36,006 bases of DNA from Chara braunii (GCA_003427395.1 BFEA01000026.1:3742834-3778839); one strand, 5' to 3'; positions 1 through 10,253 are shown, counted from the stretch's first letter. Numbers and translations are program-made. Notes: generated by a model from the letters alone, not told the origin.

Positions 1-6
1 GGAGAT

Positions 7-165
7 TGTTTGGTAGGCAACCAATAAACAAAAAAAAAAAAAAAAAAAAAAAGGTTGCAGATCTTTTGGAGATCTACAAGCCCATTTTTATTTTTATTTT
101 TAAAGTTCATATGTATGTTCAAAAAAATGAAAAACACAAAAAACCAAAAAAAAAACAAAACACAC
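7..165. repeat. A-rich tract plus hairpin repeat of the GTAGATCTTTT family
   Basis: A poly-A run of about 22 bases is followed at about 52-91 by an imperfect palindrome (GCAGATCTTTTGGAGATCTAC). A long A/T-rich tail with repeated TTTTTATTTT and AAAAACA follows. The palindrome and tail closely resemble 26007-26110, so this is a dispersed element fragment rather than unique sequence. The short open frames here translate the low-complexity DNA and are not genes. Confidence 0.6.
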
Positions 166-181
166 TCATAGACAACCGCCC

Positions 182-239
182 CCACAAACACACACACGTA
201 CGCACACACACACACACATATACACCCCCACCACCACAA

Positions 240-271
<32 letters not shown>

Positions 272-306
272 ATATACACATACACATAAACACAAACACA
301 CACGTG
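182..306. repeat. (CA)n microsatellite, interrupted
   Basis: CA dinucleotides run through this interval with CCCC, TATA and AAA interruptions. A reading frame crosses it on each strand, giving Thr-His or Cys-Val repeats, which is an artefact of the repeat. Confidence 0.9.
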
Positions 307-588
307 CACAGCTATCGAGGCCTTAAACTGGGTGGCCTTCCTAAGTTCTCTCACCAACCTTTGATGACTATCGATCCTTTCGAAGATCAACTCGGCCAGA
401 AACCTAGGCACTGTTGTAGGCCTGACCACATTTACTCTGGGGAGCTCCCAATCGTGCGCGTATCGAACCGAGTATCGAGCTATAGTATCTGACCTTGCCG
501 AAAATTCCCCAAACAACCGAGAACTGTACCTACGGCTGAGAGATATTAGACAAAAGAGTGTCTGACAATGCCTCACAACGTCTATCAC
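307..588 (-). CDS. Unrecognised coding-like frame, possibly a fragment
   Basis: On the minus strand a stop-free frame of about 90 codons lies between 588 and the CA microsatellite. Its composition looks protein-like rather than random: charged helical stretches such as AELIFERIDSHQRLVREL, a WELPRV motif, and no low complexity. I do not recognise the family. A second coding-like frame (659-859, minus) lies just upstream in a different frame, so the two may be parts of one frameshifted relic, perhaps of a retroelement. The C-terminal end is lost in the microsatellite. It could still be a chance open frame. Confidence 0.25.
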
Positions 589-658
589 TAGAAACTTTCA
601 CTCGTCGGATGATTAATATATTCTAATGTTCACCTTTGCAATAAGCGGCTCACTCTCT

Positions 659-859
659 CTAATAGTCTTTATCCCTTCTCACATAGGGTCTGGGTGAGCA
701 CTTGATCCTCACCCACAGGAAAACTCCTTCTATCACTATCAGCCCTTGCTCTCTGGTGAGTCTATACTTGCTTCTCCCTTCCAATGGCAGGCTCACGACA
801 TCAAACAGCCCTTCCTCACGTCTAAGATGGATTTGGGTGTCTAACTCAATAAATACCAT
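659..859 (-). CDS. Unrecognised 66-codon coding-like frame
   Basis: A minus-strand ATG at 859 opens a 66-codon frame to a stop at 659. The product has mixed charged and hydrophobic segments (LRREEGLFDVVSLPLEG, then LIVIEGVFLWVRI). It is offset by one base from the frame at 307-588, about 70 bases downstream. No domain is recognised. The two together may be a decayed gene or element read toward position 1; chance cannot be excluded. Confidence 0.22.
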   Translation of the reverse strand: MVFIELDTQIHLRREEGLFDVVSLPLEGRSKYRLTREQGLIVIEGVFLWVRIKCSPRPYVRRDKDY

Positions 860-2180
860 TCCTAATCAACTGCCAATAGTTCTATCAACGCTCCTTTCTC
901 TGTGCCCACTCTCGGACTGATGAGTTCACAGACCCCCGCGATAGGCCCCCACTGATCGCTCCTATATCCCCTCAAGATATCAACAGGCCTAGGAAAGAAC
1001 CGCCCTCTGGCGTATCTCTCCCTACCCTCATGTCAAGAAGGAGGATTGATCAGCGTACCATCGTCGCTAACCTACCACCTTCGCCAGTAGTTGGACACGA
1101 GTCGGCCAACTCATGTGCCCTAGGGTGGAACGAAGTCACACGCGAACGAAGGGGCGGTGTCTCACTCGTGCATCCTCACTCTCCTATCCATGCCTCTACT
1201 CGGCCCACCTCAGGCATGGTCTCTCACCGGCTCGTGTTGTGGTTTAACCCTCCAAGCTATCCATCACGATCAACTAGCCTATCTAGTTCTCTCCCAGCTC
1301 CTTGCAAATCCGGGGCGCTTCTCCCCTCCCCTTCAATCCCTTTTGTTCGTCCCTTGCTCACAATTTTCTTTCTTAGAGTCAGATCAGGGCGGACTGACGA
1401 AAGGGTAGGGAAATATCATAACAATCTCCCTCAATCACATGAAAAACATGCAGGGAGGGAAAGCACAAAATCATGAAAATGCAGGAATCAACAAAATCGC
1501 GAGAATGCAGAAATTCACGTCTCACCCAGGAACATCGCTCACACGTCGGTCGTCCGTTGTCCACTCACTCGTGCTCACACCGCACCTGCACACACCAAAA
1601 AATACCAGAGTGAAAAATCGGTCCAAATTAAACCTTATCTCCTACTCCTCCTGCGCCTCTGCGGTTACAGGCGGACCGAAGTCCCAAGAGGCAGCGTTCC
1701 CCGGCAACAGTGCCACTGTCAACCAGTAGAAATGATCTACCAGCATGCCGACCGATCCCTATGTGTCGCCCCGCGTCTGTCACCCATGGGAGGGAAGCTC
1801 GGGGTTCCCGTAACCTGCAAGAAAACTGGGTTAGTCCAGAACCACACAATGACCACTGAAGTGGACTGAAGTCGCGACAAAGAGAGACTCACAGACCAGC
1901 ATTTGGAAGAAACAAAATACGTATTTCCATTTAGTCTAAAATAGTAGGGTCCACCGCACTGGTCCCAGTTCCAGAAATAGATCCCGTGTCAAAAACAGGA
2001 AAATCAGTTTGAGTCCCGACCGATCTTACTAACTGTCTAGGACGGATTCTCCGCCCAATAGGGTGATGCCGGTAATGTGCTCGCTCATCCCATGGAACGA
2101 CGCTAGAGCTCTCCGTATCCGAGCTAGATTCTCGGGCCCACTGGGGCCATAGCTCCAAATCAAGTTTCACCATAGGCCCG
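860..2180. other. No supported gene
   Basis: C-rich on the plus strand in the first half (many CTCTCC and CCCTCC runs), then mixed composition. Open frames occur on both strands (for example 1030-1476 plus), but they have biased Ser/Pro/Arg composition and no recognisable motif. No RNA gene or clear repeat was found. Confidence 0.5.
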
Positions 2181-4035
2181 CTCGTGTTCCTGTCCTTCTC
2201 AAGTGGAGCCTTCTAAGGTCCTGCATCGCTCGTCGTGTTGTCCCAGCCGGGTTCTTGACCGATCTCGGTCTTGTCCTTGAAAAACCCAGTTCGATCTCAC
2301 AAGTTTTTGTTTGACTTCGAGTGTCCCAATCAGACTCAAAAAGCTCAAGCCTGCTCTCAAATGCCCATCTTGATCCGACGGTCTCGGTCTGAATTCCAAT
2401 GTCCCAGCCTGTCCTCAAATATCTGACCCTGTCATAAAACCCGGCTCGATTCCGAAGCCCGGCTTCATCCAAAGTCCAAATCTGCGCTCGAGATCCCGGC
2501 TCAGCCTCAAGTCCCAATCTGGCCCAAACCTTGACCTATCCCAAAAGTTCCGCCTCGCCCCGAGCACCAGTCCGGCCCAAAGTCCTGCTTCTGTCGAAAT
2601 CGCAGTTCCATCCGAAACCCCGACTGGTGAGATCCCTATCAAAGTTTCGGTGGATGTCCTGTCGAATCATCCTCAAGCCCTGATCAGTCCCGGTCTCCTT
2701 GCGTCTGTGCCCAAGGTCTCAGTCCGCGTTCCAAGTCGAGGTCCTCGCCATTGAGCCCGTGCGCGCCGGCGCAGATTGAACCGACCTTCCGTTGTCGTGC
2801 GCCCGTATGGTCATGCACACTGGTCCGCCTGGGCGCGTGCCCGAGCGCTTGAGCACGGTTTGTAACTATGCTTTCGCGGGCGCTGGCTTTGTGCGCGATT
2901 CCCTTGCCGTTGCGCACGCGCGTATATGCGCTCCAAAATTCCGATAACGCGGGTGTAAGCGCAGTGTGCGCAATGTGCCCGTCGCTATCCCGTCCCGCGC
3001 GGATGTGTATGCGGATGCGCGCAGTGCGCGCGGCCAGATCCTGATCGCGCGGGTGTATGTGCGGATGCGCGCAGTGCGCACGACCAGATCCCGATCGCGC
3101 AGGTGTACGAGCAGATGTGCGCAGTGTGCGTGTCGCTATCCCGTCCCGCGCGAGTGCATGCGCGTCCGTGCACGACTGTGCACGTCTCTATCCCAACCTG
3201 CAGGAGCGTGTGCGTGTCGCTATCCCGATCGCGCGGGGGCGCGCGCGACTGTGCGCGTCGTTATCCCGATCGCGCGGGTGAGTGCGCAGTGTGTATGCAG
3301 ATGCGAGCAGTGTGCGCATCGTTATCCCGACCCGCACGAGTGCGTGCGCAACTGCGCACGTCGCTATCCCGACCTGCGGGAGCGTGTGCGCGTGCGTAGG
3401 CCCTGGCTTGCACGACTTTCCACACTGATGCGCCGACACCTGTGCGTGTGCTCGTGTGGACGCCCTGGCTCACACGGCTTTCCACGCTGATGGGCCGACA
3501 CCTGTGCGTGTGCCCTGGCCTGCGCGTGGCTCTCACGCACGAGTCCTTGGCCGAGCGTAACTATGGCGCGCATGTGACCGTTTTCCTGTCCACCACTTTG
3601 TTCGTATCACACCGTGCGCCCTCCCGAACTGCTTGCGACAACTTTCACTCCCGAGCTCTTGTAGTACCCCGTAAGTGCGCATGTGGGAAGTCCCCGTGCG
3701 CCCGTAAGTGCGTATCTGGGAACTGTCTCTTCCTTGGGCCCAGTTGGGTTTATAAAGTTTGTTGGGCCCACCTCCACGAGGCTCCAGCAGTCTGTGTGCC
3801 GCTGGAGTCGAGAACTTTGCAGCGCCCCGATGCCGTGGCACCCGCCGAACCTAGACCCGGGCATATTTGGGCCCCCGAAAGGTTTCGGCAAAGAAGGCCT
3901 TTCTGTCGGGTACCGGGCCTTTTGCAGCGCCCTGGTACCGGGACTCATCCCGAACCTAGGCCCGAGCCTGCCTAGGCCCCAGTGGTCCCCACATGAGCGG
4001 TACCGAGGCCCACAAATTTCGGTAGGGCCTGGCGC
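2181..4035. repeat. GC-rich degenerate minisatellite region
   Basis: Successive blocks of degenerate tandem repeats. At 2186-2660 a motif of about 30 bases recurs around CCCGGCTC/AAGTCC. At 2950-3390 a motif of about 60 bases recurs around CGCTATCCCGACC and GTGCGCGTG. At 3394-3535 a unit of about 68 bases recurs around TTTCCACNCTGATG and CGACACCTGTGCG. At 3815-4030 a unit of about 100 bases recurs around TTTGCAGCGCCC and CGAACCTAG. The long Arg/Ala-rich frames on both strands come from the repeat and CpG richness. Confidence 0.6.
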
Positions 4036-4670
4036 ACCGAAGTAGCGGACTTATTAGTCCGAGAGCCCTCTTTCTCCGCCTCAGGCCCTAGATTAGGGCC
4101 GGAAGCCAAGGTCTCAAGCGCAGCTGCTTAGCGGTTTCCCTCCATTTTGGTCGAGCGGTGAATTTTGGTACTACCGCAGCTTACCTCGTCAGAGGGCTTT
4201 TATGAAGGTCTCAATCTCACTTCTTGATTCGGTCGTCGTTCGTCCTTTAACCATAGATCCAAGGTTCTCGCGCCCGGCCTCTTCCGGAGCCTCCGGCGTT
4301 TCTTCTGTAGTCGGCCTGCTTTTATGATCTGCCAGTCGTTAGCCTCAATAATTTCCCCAAGAGAATGCCCACGCGAAATTCAACACCCCTCTCCTTCCGG
4401 ACGCCCAGGTCTTGATGCTATGACACGGGTCCGATGTCGAAATTTCTCGAAGTCGATTATGCTCCCGTTAGACAAAACACTCGAATCCAGCTCCCATCAG
4501 CATTATTATCAAGGAAGTAAAGGGCGGGGAAAGGCTGGAGCAGCCCGACAACGGGACGTCGCGCGGGGTGTGAGGTTGCACATCACGAGTTTGAGTATGC
4601 TCTAAGAAATTACTTTGCTTGTTTTTTTTCGCTTTTCCTTCATTTTCTTCCGTTTTGTTTTTTTAACTAA
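4036..4670. other. No supported gene
   Basis: Unremarkable mixed sequence that becomes T-rich at 4620-4665 beside the tail of the adjacent SINE copy. A 93-codon plus-strand frame at 4324-4605 has no recognisable motif and is treated as chance. Confidence 0.5.
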
Positions 4671-4937
4671 GCTATATTCTTCTCTCATTTCAGCTCTCAC
4701 TACCTACCTACCACTACTCCTAAGCCTATACTGCGGACCCCTGCAAGCATAGCCGCCTCTAACAATTAAGGGGATGCATGTTGCCCCCCGCCCTAATCGG
4801 CAGTGGTCAGGGAGTAGGGTGGGGCCGCCAGTGGGGGGCCCAGCTAATGCAAAGACCCATCATTTTGCCAGTAGCTGCACCTTCCATCTACTTCCCCCGC
4901 CCCCATCTAGTAACAGCAGTGTCTATGGCCAGCCCTC

Positions 4938-4968
<31 letters not shown>

Positions 4969-4970
4969 TA
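4671..4970 (-). mobile_element. SINE family 1, copy A, 5'-truncated and inverted
   Basis: The reverse complement aligns over about 300 bases with the body and 3' end of the element at 5326-5800. Shared blocks include CTTTGCATTAGCTGG, GGCGGCCCCACCC, GGGGGCAACATGCATCC, CTTAGGAGTAGTGGT and GAGAGAAGAATA. The tRNA-like head is absent. In its place this copy has a short CA tract and a run of about 17 C at 4940-4956. The tail continues into a purine-rich stretch when read on the minus strand. With the second copy it forms an inverted pair about 350 bases apart. Confidence 0.7.
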
Positions 4971-5211
4971 ATGGCCCGTTTGTTAGGTATTGTACTATTG
5001 AATGATCTGGAGGCAAGGTAGGAAAAGTTATTTCGTTATATTTCTTTCCTGGAATTGGCTCTACAACAAAGATATTCTTTCGAACGGGACTATAAGAAAG
5101 AGACTTAGTTGGGCGCCGTCTCTCTTCTGGGGCTATTCTCAATTGGGCCCTACTATGCTACGTATGTGCCCTGAGCAGTGCCATGTCATCGGTGCCCAGT
5201 CCATTCTCGCA

Positions 5212-5275
5212 ATCTTGAGCTGTAACGGCACTGGCGATGTAGGATCTTGAGCTGTAACGGCACTGGCGATGTAGG
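5212..5275 (+). repeat. 32-bp perfect tandem duplication
   Basis: Positions 5212-5243 and 5244-5275 are identical. The unit begins ATCTTGAGCTGTAACGG and ends GGCGATGTAGG. It lies between the two inverted SINE copies. Confidence 0.95.
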
Positions 5276-5325
5276 ACTGAGGTACGCTCATGGAAAAATG
5301 AGAACAAAAAAAGAAAACAGAAACA

Positions 5326-5800
5326 GCGGCCTAGCTCAGTTGGTAGGCACGCAAGTGGCATTCAGGAGGTTGTGAGTTTGAACCCCACAGCCACCTGCGG
5401 CACACTTAGTGCCAACCAGCGGTGATAGTCCGCTTGATACCTCTGATTGGTATTATCAGGGTCCTTGGCCAACAGGGGTGTGAGTGTCAGTGTGAGTGGG
5501 TTGTGTGTGGTGTGCGGGAGAGTGTTGGCCTTAGACCCTGCTGTTATTTGGTTGGGGGTGGGGGACGATGAAAAGGGAGGCGCAGCTACTGGCAAAATGC
5601 TCAGTCTTTGCATTAGCTGGAACCCCACCGGCGGCCCCACCCCATCCTTCACCACCATGGTTGGGGGAGGGGGCAACATGCATCCACAAGCTATGTTTGC
5701 AGGGGTCCCCTGTATAAGCCTTAGGAGTAGTGGTCGGTAGGTAGTGAAGGTGAATTGAAAGAATTTGAAAGATGATGAAAGATTTGAGAGAAGAATACAG
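5326..5800 (+). mobile_element. SINE family 1, copy B, with tRNA-like head
   Basis: The head at about 5326-5400 carries a Pol III A-box-like TAGCTCAGTTGGTAG and a B-box-like GAGTTTGAACCCC at tRNA spacing. The tRNA acceptor ends do not pair (GCGGCCT against GCCACCT), so this is a tRNA-derived SINE head and not a tRNA gene. The body (GTGTGAGTG-rich, then CTTTGCATTAGCTGG and GGGGGCAACATGCATCC) and the 3' end (AAAGAATTTGAAAGATG...) match copy A in inverse orientation. The head would be transcribed by Pol III, and mobilisation would depend on a LINE partner. Confidence 0.72.
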
Positions 5801-6009
5801 TGTAGACCCCCCCGCAACACGTGTCCTTCACATGGCGAGGGGGAGGAAGCAGAGAAACAGAAGGGCAAAATCAAAAAAAGGACTCAGCAGCTGCCTTGTG
5901 GCGTAATCGTGCATGCCAATGCAACTACTATGATCCAGCACGTCGAAAAACAGGGCACATGGTTGAGCTTAAGGTGCAGCGGAGAGGATGTCTGGCACTC
6001 CAATATGCA

Positions 6010-6486
6010 GGTAGGCAGAGAAGGAGAAGTGGACAACAAACAAGGGGCTGTGACGAACTGATATATTCTTTTTTTTTTTTTGGAGAGAACAATTCGAGTG
6101 GATGCTAGGGGTGCTGATAAGAGAAGGCACCACTAGCACTCCCGGGGAGGCTCTGTCTATTGGTGGGCAGCAGCACCTGCTGGAAAGAGGGTCCAGTGTC
6201 CCTGTAACATTGTAGTTGTTTGTTTGATCAGACATGCAGTTGTGATGACAGGCCGCTGCAGGGCTCATCTAGAAAGTCTGAAATCTGGCAGGTAGCACTA
6301 CACAATAGCCTGAGTTGCTTGCCTACACAACAGCCTGCCTAAATTAAGTGATAGTATACACATATCTCACGGCTGCTGCTAGGGGTATTGCGACCATATT
6401 CCGACAGCTTCTAAGCAGTGTTCTGCTTCACCCCATTCCTCCAGCAAACAGCCCCTTGTTGATGAAGTTGTTTGTTTGAACAGACA
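6010..6486 (+). mobile_element. Dispersed repeat family 2, copy 1
   Basis: About 480 bases match the reverse complement of 34560-35030 along their length. Shared blocks include CACCACTAGCACTCCC, GGAGGCTCTGTCTAT, TCTGAAATNTGGCAGGTAGC, AAGCAGTGTTCTGCTTCACC and CAGCAAACAGCCCCTTGTTG. Neither copy has a long open frame. The homologous block ends a few bases before the library adapter at 6492, so its true right boundary here may be artificial. Probably a non-autonomous element; class unknown. Confidence 0.75.
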
Positions 6487-6491
6487 TGCAG

Positions 6492-6527
6492 CTGTCTCTT
6501 ATACACATCTAGATGTGTATAAGAGAC

Positions 6528-6529
<2 letters not shown>
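6492..6529. other. Nextera mate-pair junction adapter (assembly artefact)
   Basis: CTGTCTCTTATACACATCT is followed immediately by its reverse complement AGATGTGTATAAGAGACAG. This is the 19-bp Tn5 transposase mosaic end in inverted duplicate, the exact circularisation junction of Nextera mate-pair libraries. It is not biological sequence. The familiar contaminant peptide VSYTHLDVYKRQ is its translation. Sequence on either side may not be adjacent in the genome. Confidence 0.98.

Positions 6530-6575
<46 letters not shown>
6529..6575. repeat. (GA)n microsatellite
   Basis: An uninterrupted GA run abuts the junction adapter directly. Confidence 0.95.
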
Positions 6576-6577
<2 letters not shown>

Positions 6578-6708
6578 TGTTTGAATCATACATGCAGCGC
6601 ATCTCATGCGCGGGGTGCCGCACGCACATGCACGCACGCACATGCACGCACGCACAAGAAATGCGGCACATTAAAAAAATAGGAAAACAAAAATGTCCTA
6701 GTTTGTGT

Positions 6709-7010
6709 CCAACCTCTTTTCGGAAGGATCCCTACAACATATTAGCTAGGACCCGACGTTATGCAGAGATACACTTCAAACTTGTACTCCCTGAGGGTGG
6801 GCGGAGAATATATAGTCTGGATTCGAATTCAGGTCTGTGCATGTCGGTTATGGGTCACCATTTCTTTGTTTTCTCGCTTTTCTTTTTTTTTCTCGTTTTT
6901 CTTTTCTTAGGAATACGTGCAGTGGCCCTAAGGGCCTTTACTCACCAAATGCACAAACGACAAAACATATGGTGGCGTATTATTCCACATTCTGCAGAAG
7001 ATTCATTCTA
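6709..7010 (-). mobile_element. Dispersed repeat family 3, copy X1
   Basis: The reverse complement matches 27535-27880. Shared blocks are AAGAATC..CAGAA at one end, ATATGNTTTGTC, a polypurine centre, GACCCATAAC, ACAGACCTGAATTCGAATCC, AGACTATATATTCTC and GGACC at the other end. The block GAATTCGAATCC resembles a Pol III B box, so a tRNA-derived SINE is possible. The central pyrimidine tract (6869-6910) differs in length between copies. Confidence 0.65.
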
Positions 7011-7059
7011 ATTTTGCACATTTCGTGAGTAGGGTAGCCAAGCCCTAAGAGTCACGTGC

Positions 7060-7175
7060 AGAGACCAACAGGCCCTAGCTACGTGAGCAACCCATAACTG
7101 CTGAAACACAGACATGAATTTGAATCTCGAGTATATATTCGGCCAGCTCGTGCTCTATTTCATATTCACTGCCTG
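7060..7175 (+). mobile_element. Dispersed repeat family 3, fragment X3
   Basis: CAACCCATAACTGCTGAAACACAGAC, GAATTTGAATCTCGAGTATATATTC and following bases repeat the central part of the element at 27735-27810 in the same orientation. They lie in inverse orientation to the adjacent copy X1. Positions 6709-7175 therefore form a broken inverted pair. Confidence 0.5.
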
Positions 7176-7292
7176 CCTTGATTTGGGTGGGGGGTCTGCN
7201 AAGAGAACTTGAGAGGGGCGCCTGCCAGCATTGATTACCCTGGATTCCAGGGGATTGACTGAGCAGGACTTTATGAAAAATTCTTGAGAAAA

Positions 7293-7433
7293 AGTCTGCC
7301 TGCCTGCTCTACTTGTAGTAGCTATCCCACTTACTTGAATCTGCAGACTCGTAAGAATAATCTTTTGAGGAATAGTCTGCCTGTCTGCTCTACTTGTAGT
7401 AGCTATCCCACTGTTTTAACTCTGCAGACCCCC
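7293..7433 (+). repeat. 81-bp imperfect tandem duplication
   Basis: AGTCTGCCTGCCTGCTCTAC at 7293 recurs as AGTCTGCCTGTCTGCTCTAC at 7374. In both, TTGTAGTAGCTATCCCACT and CTGCAGAC follow at the same spacing. Confidence 0.85.
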
Positions 7434-7955
7434 AGGGTCGTGCATCCCACTGGGAGGCAACCTGCATAGAAAAACCAGTAATGAGGTCATTGGTGAGCTT
7501 TTGTATCTCTTCACCCTTCGAGAGAGGTCGCCAAATAGGTAGTTAGGTGCTGATACTGATCCAAACCCAGCTTGATGACTGTCACCACCGGCTGCATCAG
7601 TGGAAAATGGCACGCATGGTTGATAATGCTGGGTCCTCCCCAGGGGGCTCCAGGGAGGCGTTCCTCGCGTGGGCATCTGAGAACAAAAGGCAAATGAGAT
7701 AAGAGATATGGAGGAGGTGGGTGTCAGGTGGGTGAAGGGAGTGTAAGTTATCGTTGTTCCATTCAGGACGGGATTTCTGTCAGTGACAGGGCATGGGGTA
7801 GGAAGGGGTCTGGGAAATCCGTGGAGGGGCGTAATGGGAACGAGGGCTTTATATTAGTCCAATCTTTGAACTCCAGCCTGTAGTCTCTCATCTCTTCTAA
7901 GTCCCTCAACCCTTCCTCTTGATCCCCACTCCATACCACTTTTGCGATCCAACCC
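7434..7955. other. No supported gene; possible LINE 3' flank
   Basis: No recognisable motif. Since the LINE ORF2 remnant immediately to the right reads leftward, this stretch may include its 3' UTR, but I see no poly-T tract or target duplication marking its end. Confidence 0.35.
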
Positions 7956-7959
7956 TCCC

Positions 7960-9650
7960 TTCCCCCCCTACCCAGTCCTTGCAGAATACCGTAATCCCTC
8001 TCCTGACATCCCCCGTCTGTTTAAAAAGGTCTAATTGTTCTTTTGTATCTAGCCATTTGCGTGTGAGCTCTAGGTGTGATTGCTGCTGGATTTGTTATGT
8101 TATCTCTGCGCCCTCTACCCGTACCTTTTCCATGGTCAGGGTGCATCTTTGCCACCAGAGTGTCCGCATCACCGCCCTCCTACCTACTCTGTACGTATTC
8201 TCTGTAAAGGGCGTGGCTGTCCCTGCCCGGGGCCAATGTCCAGCCAGAATGGTTTGCCACGACCAGGGTCAGGGAATGTCCGGTTCCATGTGAATTGGGC
8301 AACCGGACACTGCATGAAAATATGTTCAATGGTTTCTGTCTTCTTGTGGGAGGGGAAGAGGCTCTGGCAGTGCTGGCACCATGGGAGCAACAGGCCTCTT
8401 TGTTCGAGGTTTGTTCGGTCAATTAACCAATCGTTAGTTGGCAGACAACGTGAGCTATCTGCCACTGCAATGAGGTAATTTTCATTGGTTTGTGCTTTTG
8501 TTCTTTGAACCATTGAATCGGTGTCAGGAGAGAACGGTCGATATTCAGATGTCTGGCCCATCACTCATTAATTATATCTCTCAGATGCCGTTTGGGTCGG
8601 AGCATTTTGTAAGTGGATTTGACCGTGAGGAGGTGTAGGCTAATATGACTTGCTCCGGGGGCGCCCCTCTTTCGGGGGGCCTGCCACGTCCATTCCACCG
8701 GGTCTAGGGCCAAGTCCTGGATTGGTTTGTCTGGCTGGAAGGCCACCCTCTGTCCCTTCTCTTCAAGAATTCTCACTCGATCAACCGATGTTTTGTTCTT
8801 CCATTCAAAGGGTGTCTTACTTTCTTGGAGGGTGTTTATTTTTGTGATGGTGTAGAATTCAATCAGGACCATTTGGGGGGAAACCATATGAATCAAACCA
8901 ATCTGTTGTGGGGTCCCTGTGGTCGTCACCCTGTCACCCTCCCTCAAAGTGGGACCTCTTCTGAGGATCCGGTACCATTCTAGTGGGATAGCTTCAATGA
9001 GGTTTTCAAAAAACTCCTCGACACGGCGGCAGTACGGTAAGGCCTCTCGCATCTGGTCCCCTGTCTTCCAAGCTTGCCTCTCATTGTCCCAGAGATCCCC
9101 AACCCTGAGTATATCGTGTTTGACCCAGCTTTTCCTCTGGAGCTCTCTCTTTCCCGTAAATCGAAAGGAGAACAATTCATTTCCGCTAAACATGGCAACC
9201 TCAAGACACGAACTGGCGAAGCCGGAGAAATAACTCCACGGTGGTACCTAGGAGAATCCAGAGATCCCGTAGTGAGAATTGTCTTGTGCGGACCCTTAAA
9301 CCACAAGTACACAGCCCCAGCCTTGCAGTCCGAAACTTGTCCCCACAAGAAAAGGAGGCCGATACATCAAATGCTTGGCCCGCTGTTGATAAATTCAATC
9401 GGCGGCCGCATTTTCATTTCGCGCCTCCAGAATTTGAGGTGTCAGGCCTGCGTCCCAGGTGCCCATGTACTGGTGCTTAAGGGGATCAGCCTAAAACCAT
9501 TCTGTTCCGATAGTAAAGGTAACTTTGTCTTATGGCTTCCTATCTTAAAGCTCCAGGGAAAAGGGGAGCTACCACTAACTTTCACAGCTATAGTCCTATT
9601 TGGGAAAATGACCTCATCCAAAAAGATTGGGCGTCCAACCGAGGGTCGGA
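7960..9650 (-). pseudogene. Non-LTR retrotransposon (LINE) ORF2, C-terminal part, decayed
   Basis: Minus-strand coding-like frames continue one another with frameshifts. A 210-codon frame (9193-8561, open back to about 9246) has the usual post-RT linker layout: SWVKHDILRVGDLW, then IPLEWYRILRRG, then LLTVKSTYKML. The next frame (8564-8184) carries a zinc-binding RT-C domain near 8288-8392: WLIDRTNLEQRG, CQHC, ETIEHIFMQC, then a conserved Trp. That C-x2-C...H-x4-C plus Trp pattern is the zf-RVT hallmark of plant-type LINE ORF2. A further frame with LWWQRCTLT continues to about 7960. Upstream, 9350-9650 holds weaker coding-like frames. The RT palm is absent. Several stops and at least three frame changes show it is dead. 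It could have donated machinery to the SINE-like repeats nearby, but that is inference. Confidence 0.75.
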
Positions 9651-10250
9651 ATATAGGTGTACTTGGAAAAAAAAAGAAGAAAAGATTTGGGCCCTTGTCC
9701 TACCGAAAAAAAAAAAAAAAAAAAAAAAAGTGTGGGTACTTGTGCAAAAGACAGACTGTATCTGAACACTATTACTGTGACACTATCCTATTCTTTCTTT
9801 TTTTAAGAAAAAGGAAGATTTCATTTTATGCTGGGAAACGGGCCTAGCGTCCCCCACATCATTAGCCACAACCTGAGGGGATAAGCTGGGCTCTCCGGCC
9901 AGACTTAACCCCAACCGTAGCAGAAAAACTGATGTTGTCCGGCTCCGTGCCCTTCTTATCATCCAGTCATCCCTCTGTGAGCTCGTTACAGTGGATACAC
10001 TTCTTCCTTCTTCAACTAACAATTAACTGACCATCACAATGATGTAAAACCAGGTACAGCTATGTACTACTCTCTACAGCAATCAGCACGTAACTACAAC
10101 TATGAACAACTACAAAGAACTGTGAAGACATACGAAGAACTACAAACGACTATCTACTTCTATCTACTTCTATCTATATGAGTTAATCTACCACCACCCA
10201 AACTGTTGTTGCTGTTTTTGTTTGTCTTTCCTTTTTTAACTTTTTGTTTT
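9651..10250. other. A-tract and unremarkable sequence
   Basis: Contains a 24-base poly-A at 9706-9729 and a shorter A-rich run just before it. At 10040-10190 there is a degenerate stretch rich in ACTACAA, TCTACTTC and TATCTA. No gene or domain was found. Confidence 0.5.
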
Positions 10251-10253
10251 AGC

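Noticed and set aside
910-945. Hammerhead ribozyme from CTGATGAG
   Set aside because: The core word is present but no CGAAA partner and no closing stems lie nearby.
2866-3573. Overlapping Arg/Ala-rich frames on both strands (up to 174 codons)
   Set aside because: Produced by GC-rich tandem repeats with few stop triplets; all frames look alike and none has a motif.
5326-5400. tRNA gene
   Set aside because: A and B boxes are present but the acceptor ends do not pair and the sequence continues as a SINE body.
6411-6682. Protein frames containing VSYTHLDVYKRQ on both strands
   Set aside because: They translate the mate-pair junction adapter and the adjacent GA repeat.
9074-9847. 257-codon plus-strand frame
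   Set aside because: It is antisense to the LINE ORF2 remnant and ends in poly-A-derived lysines.
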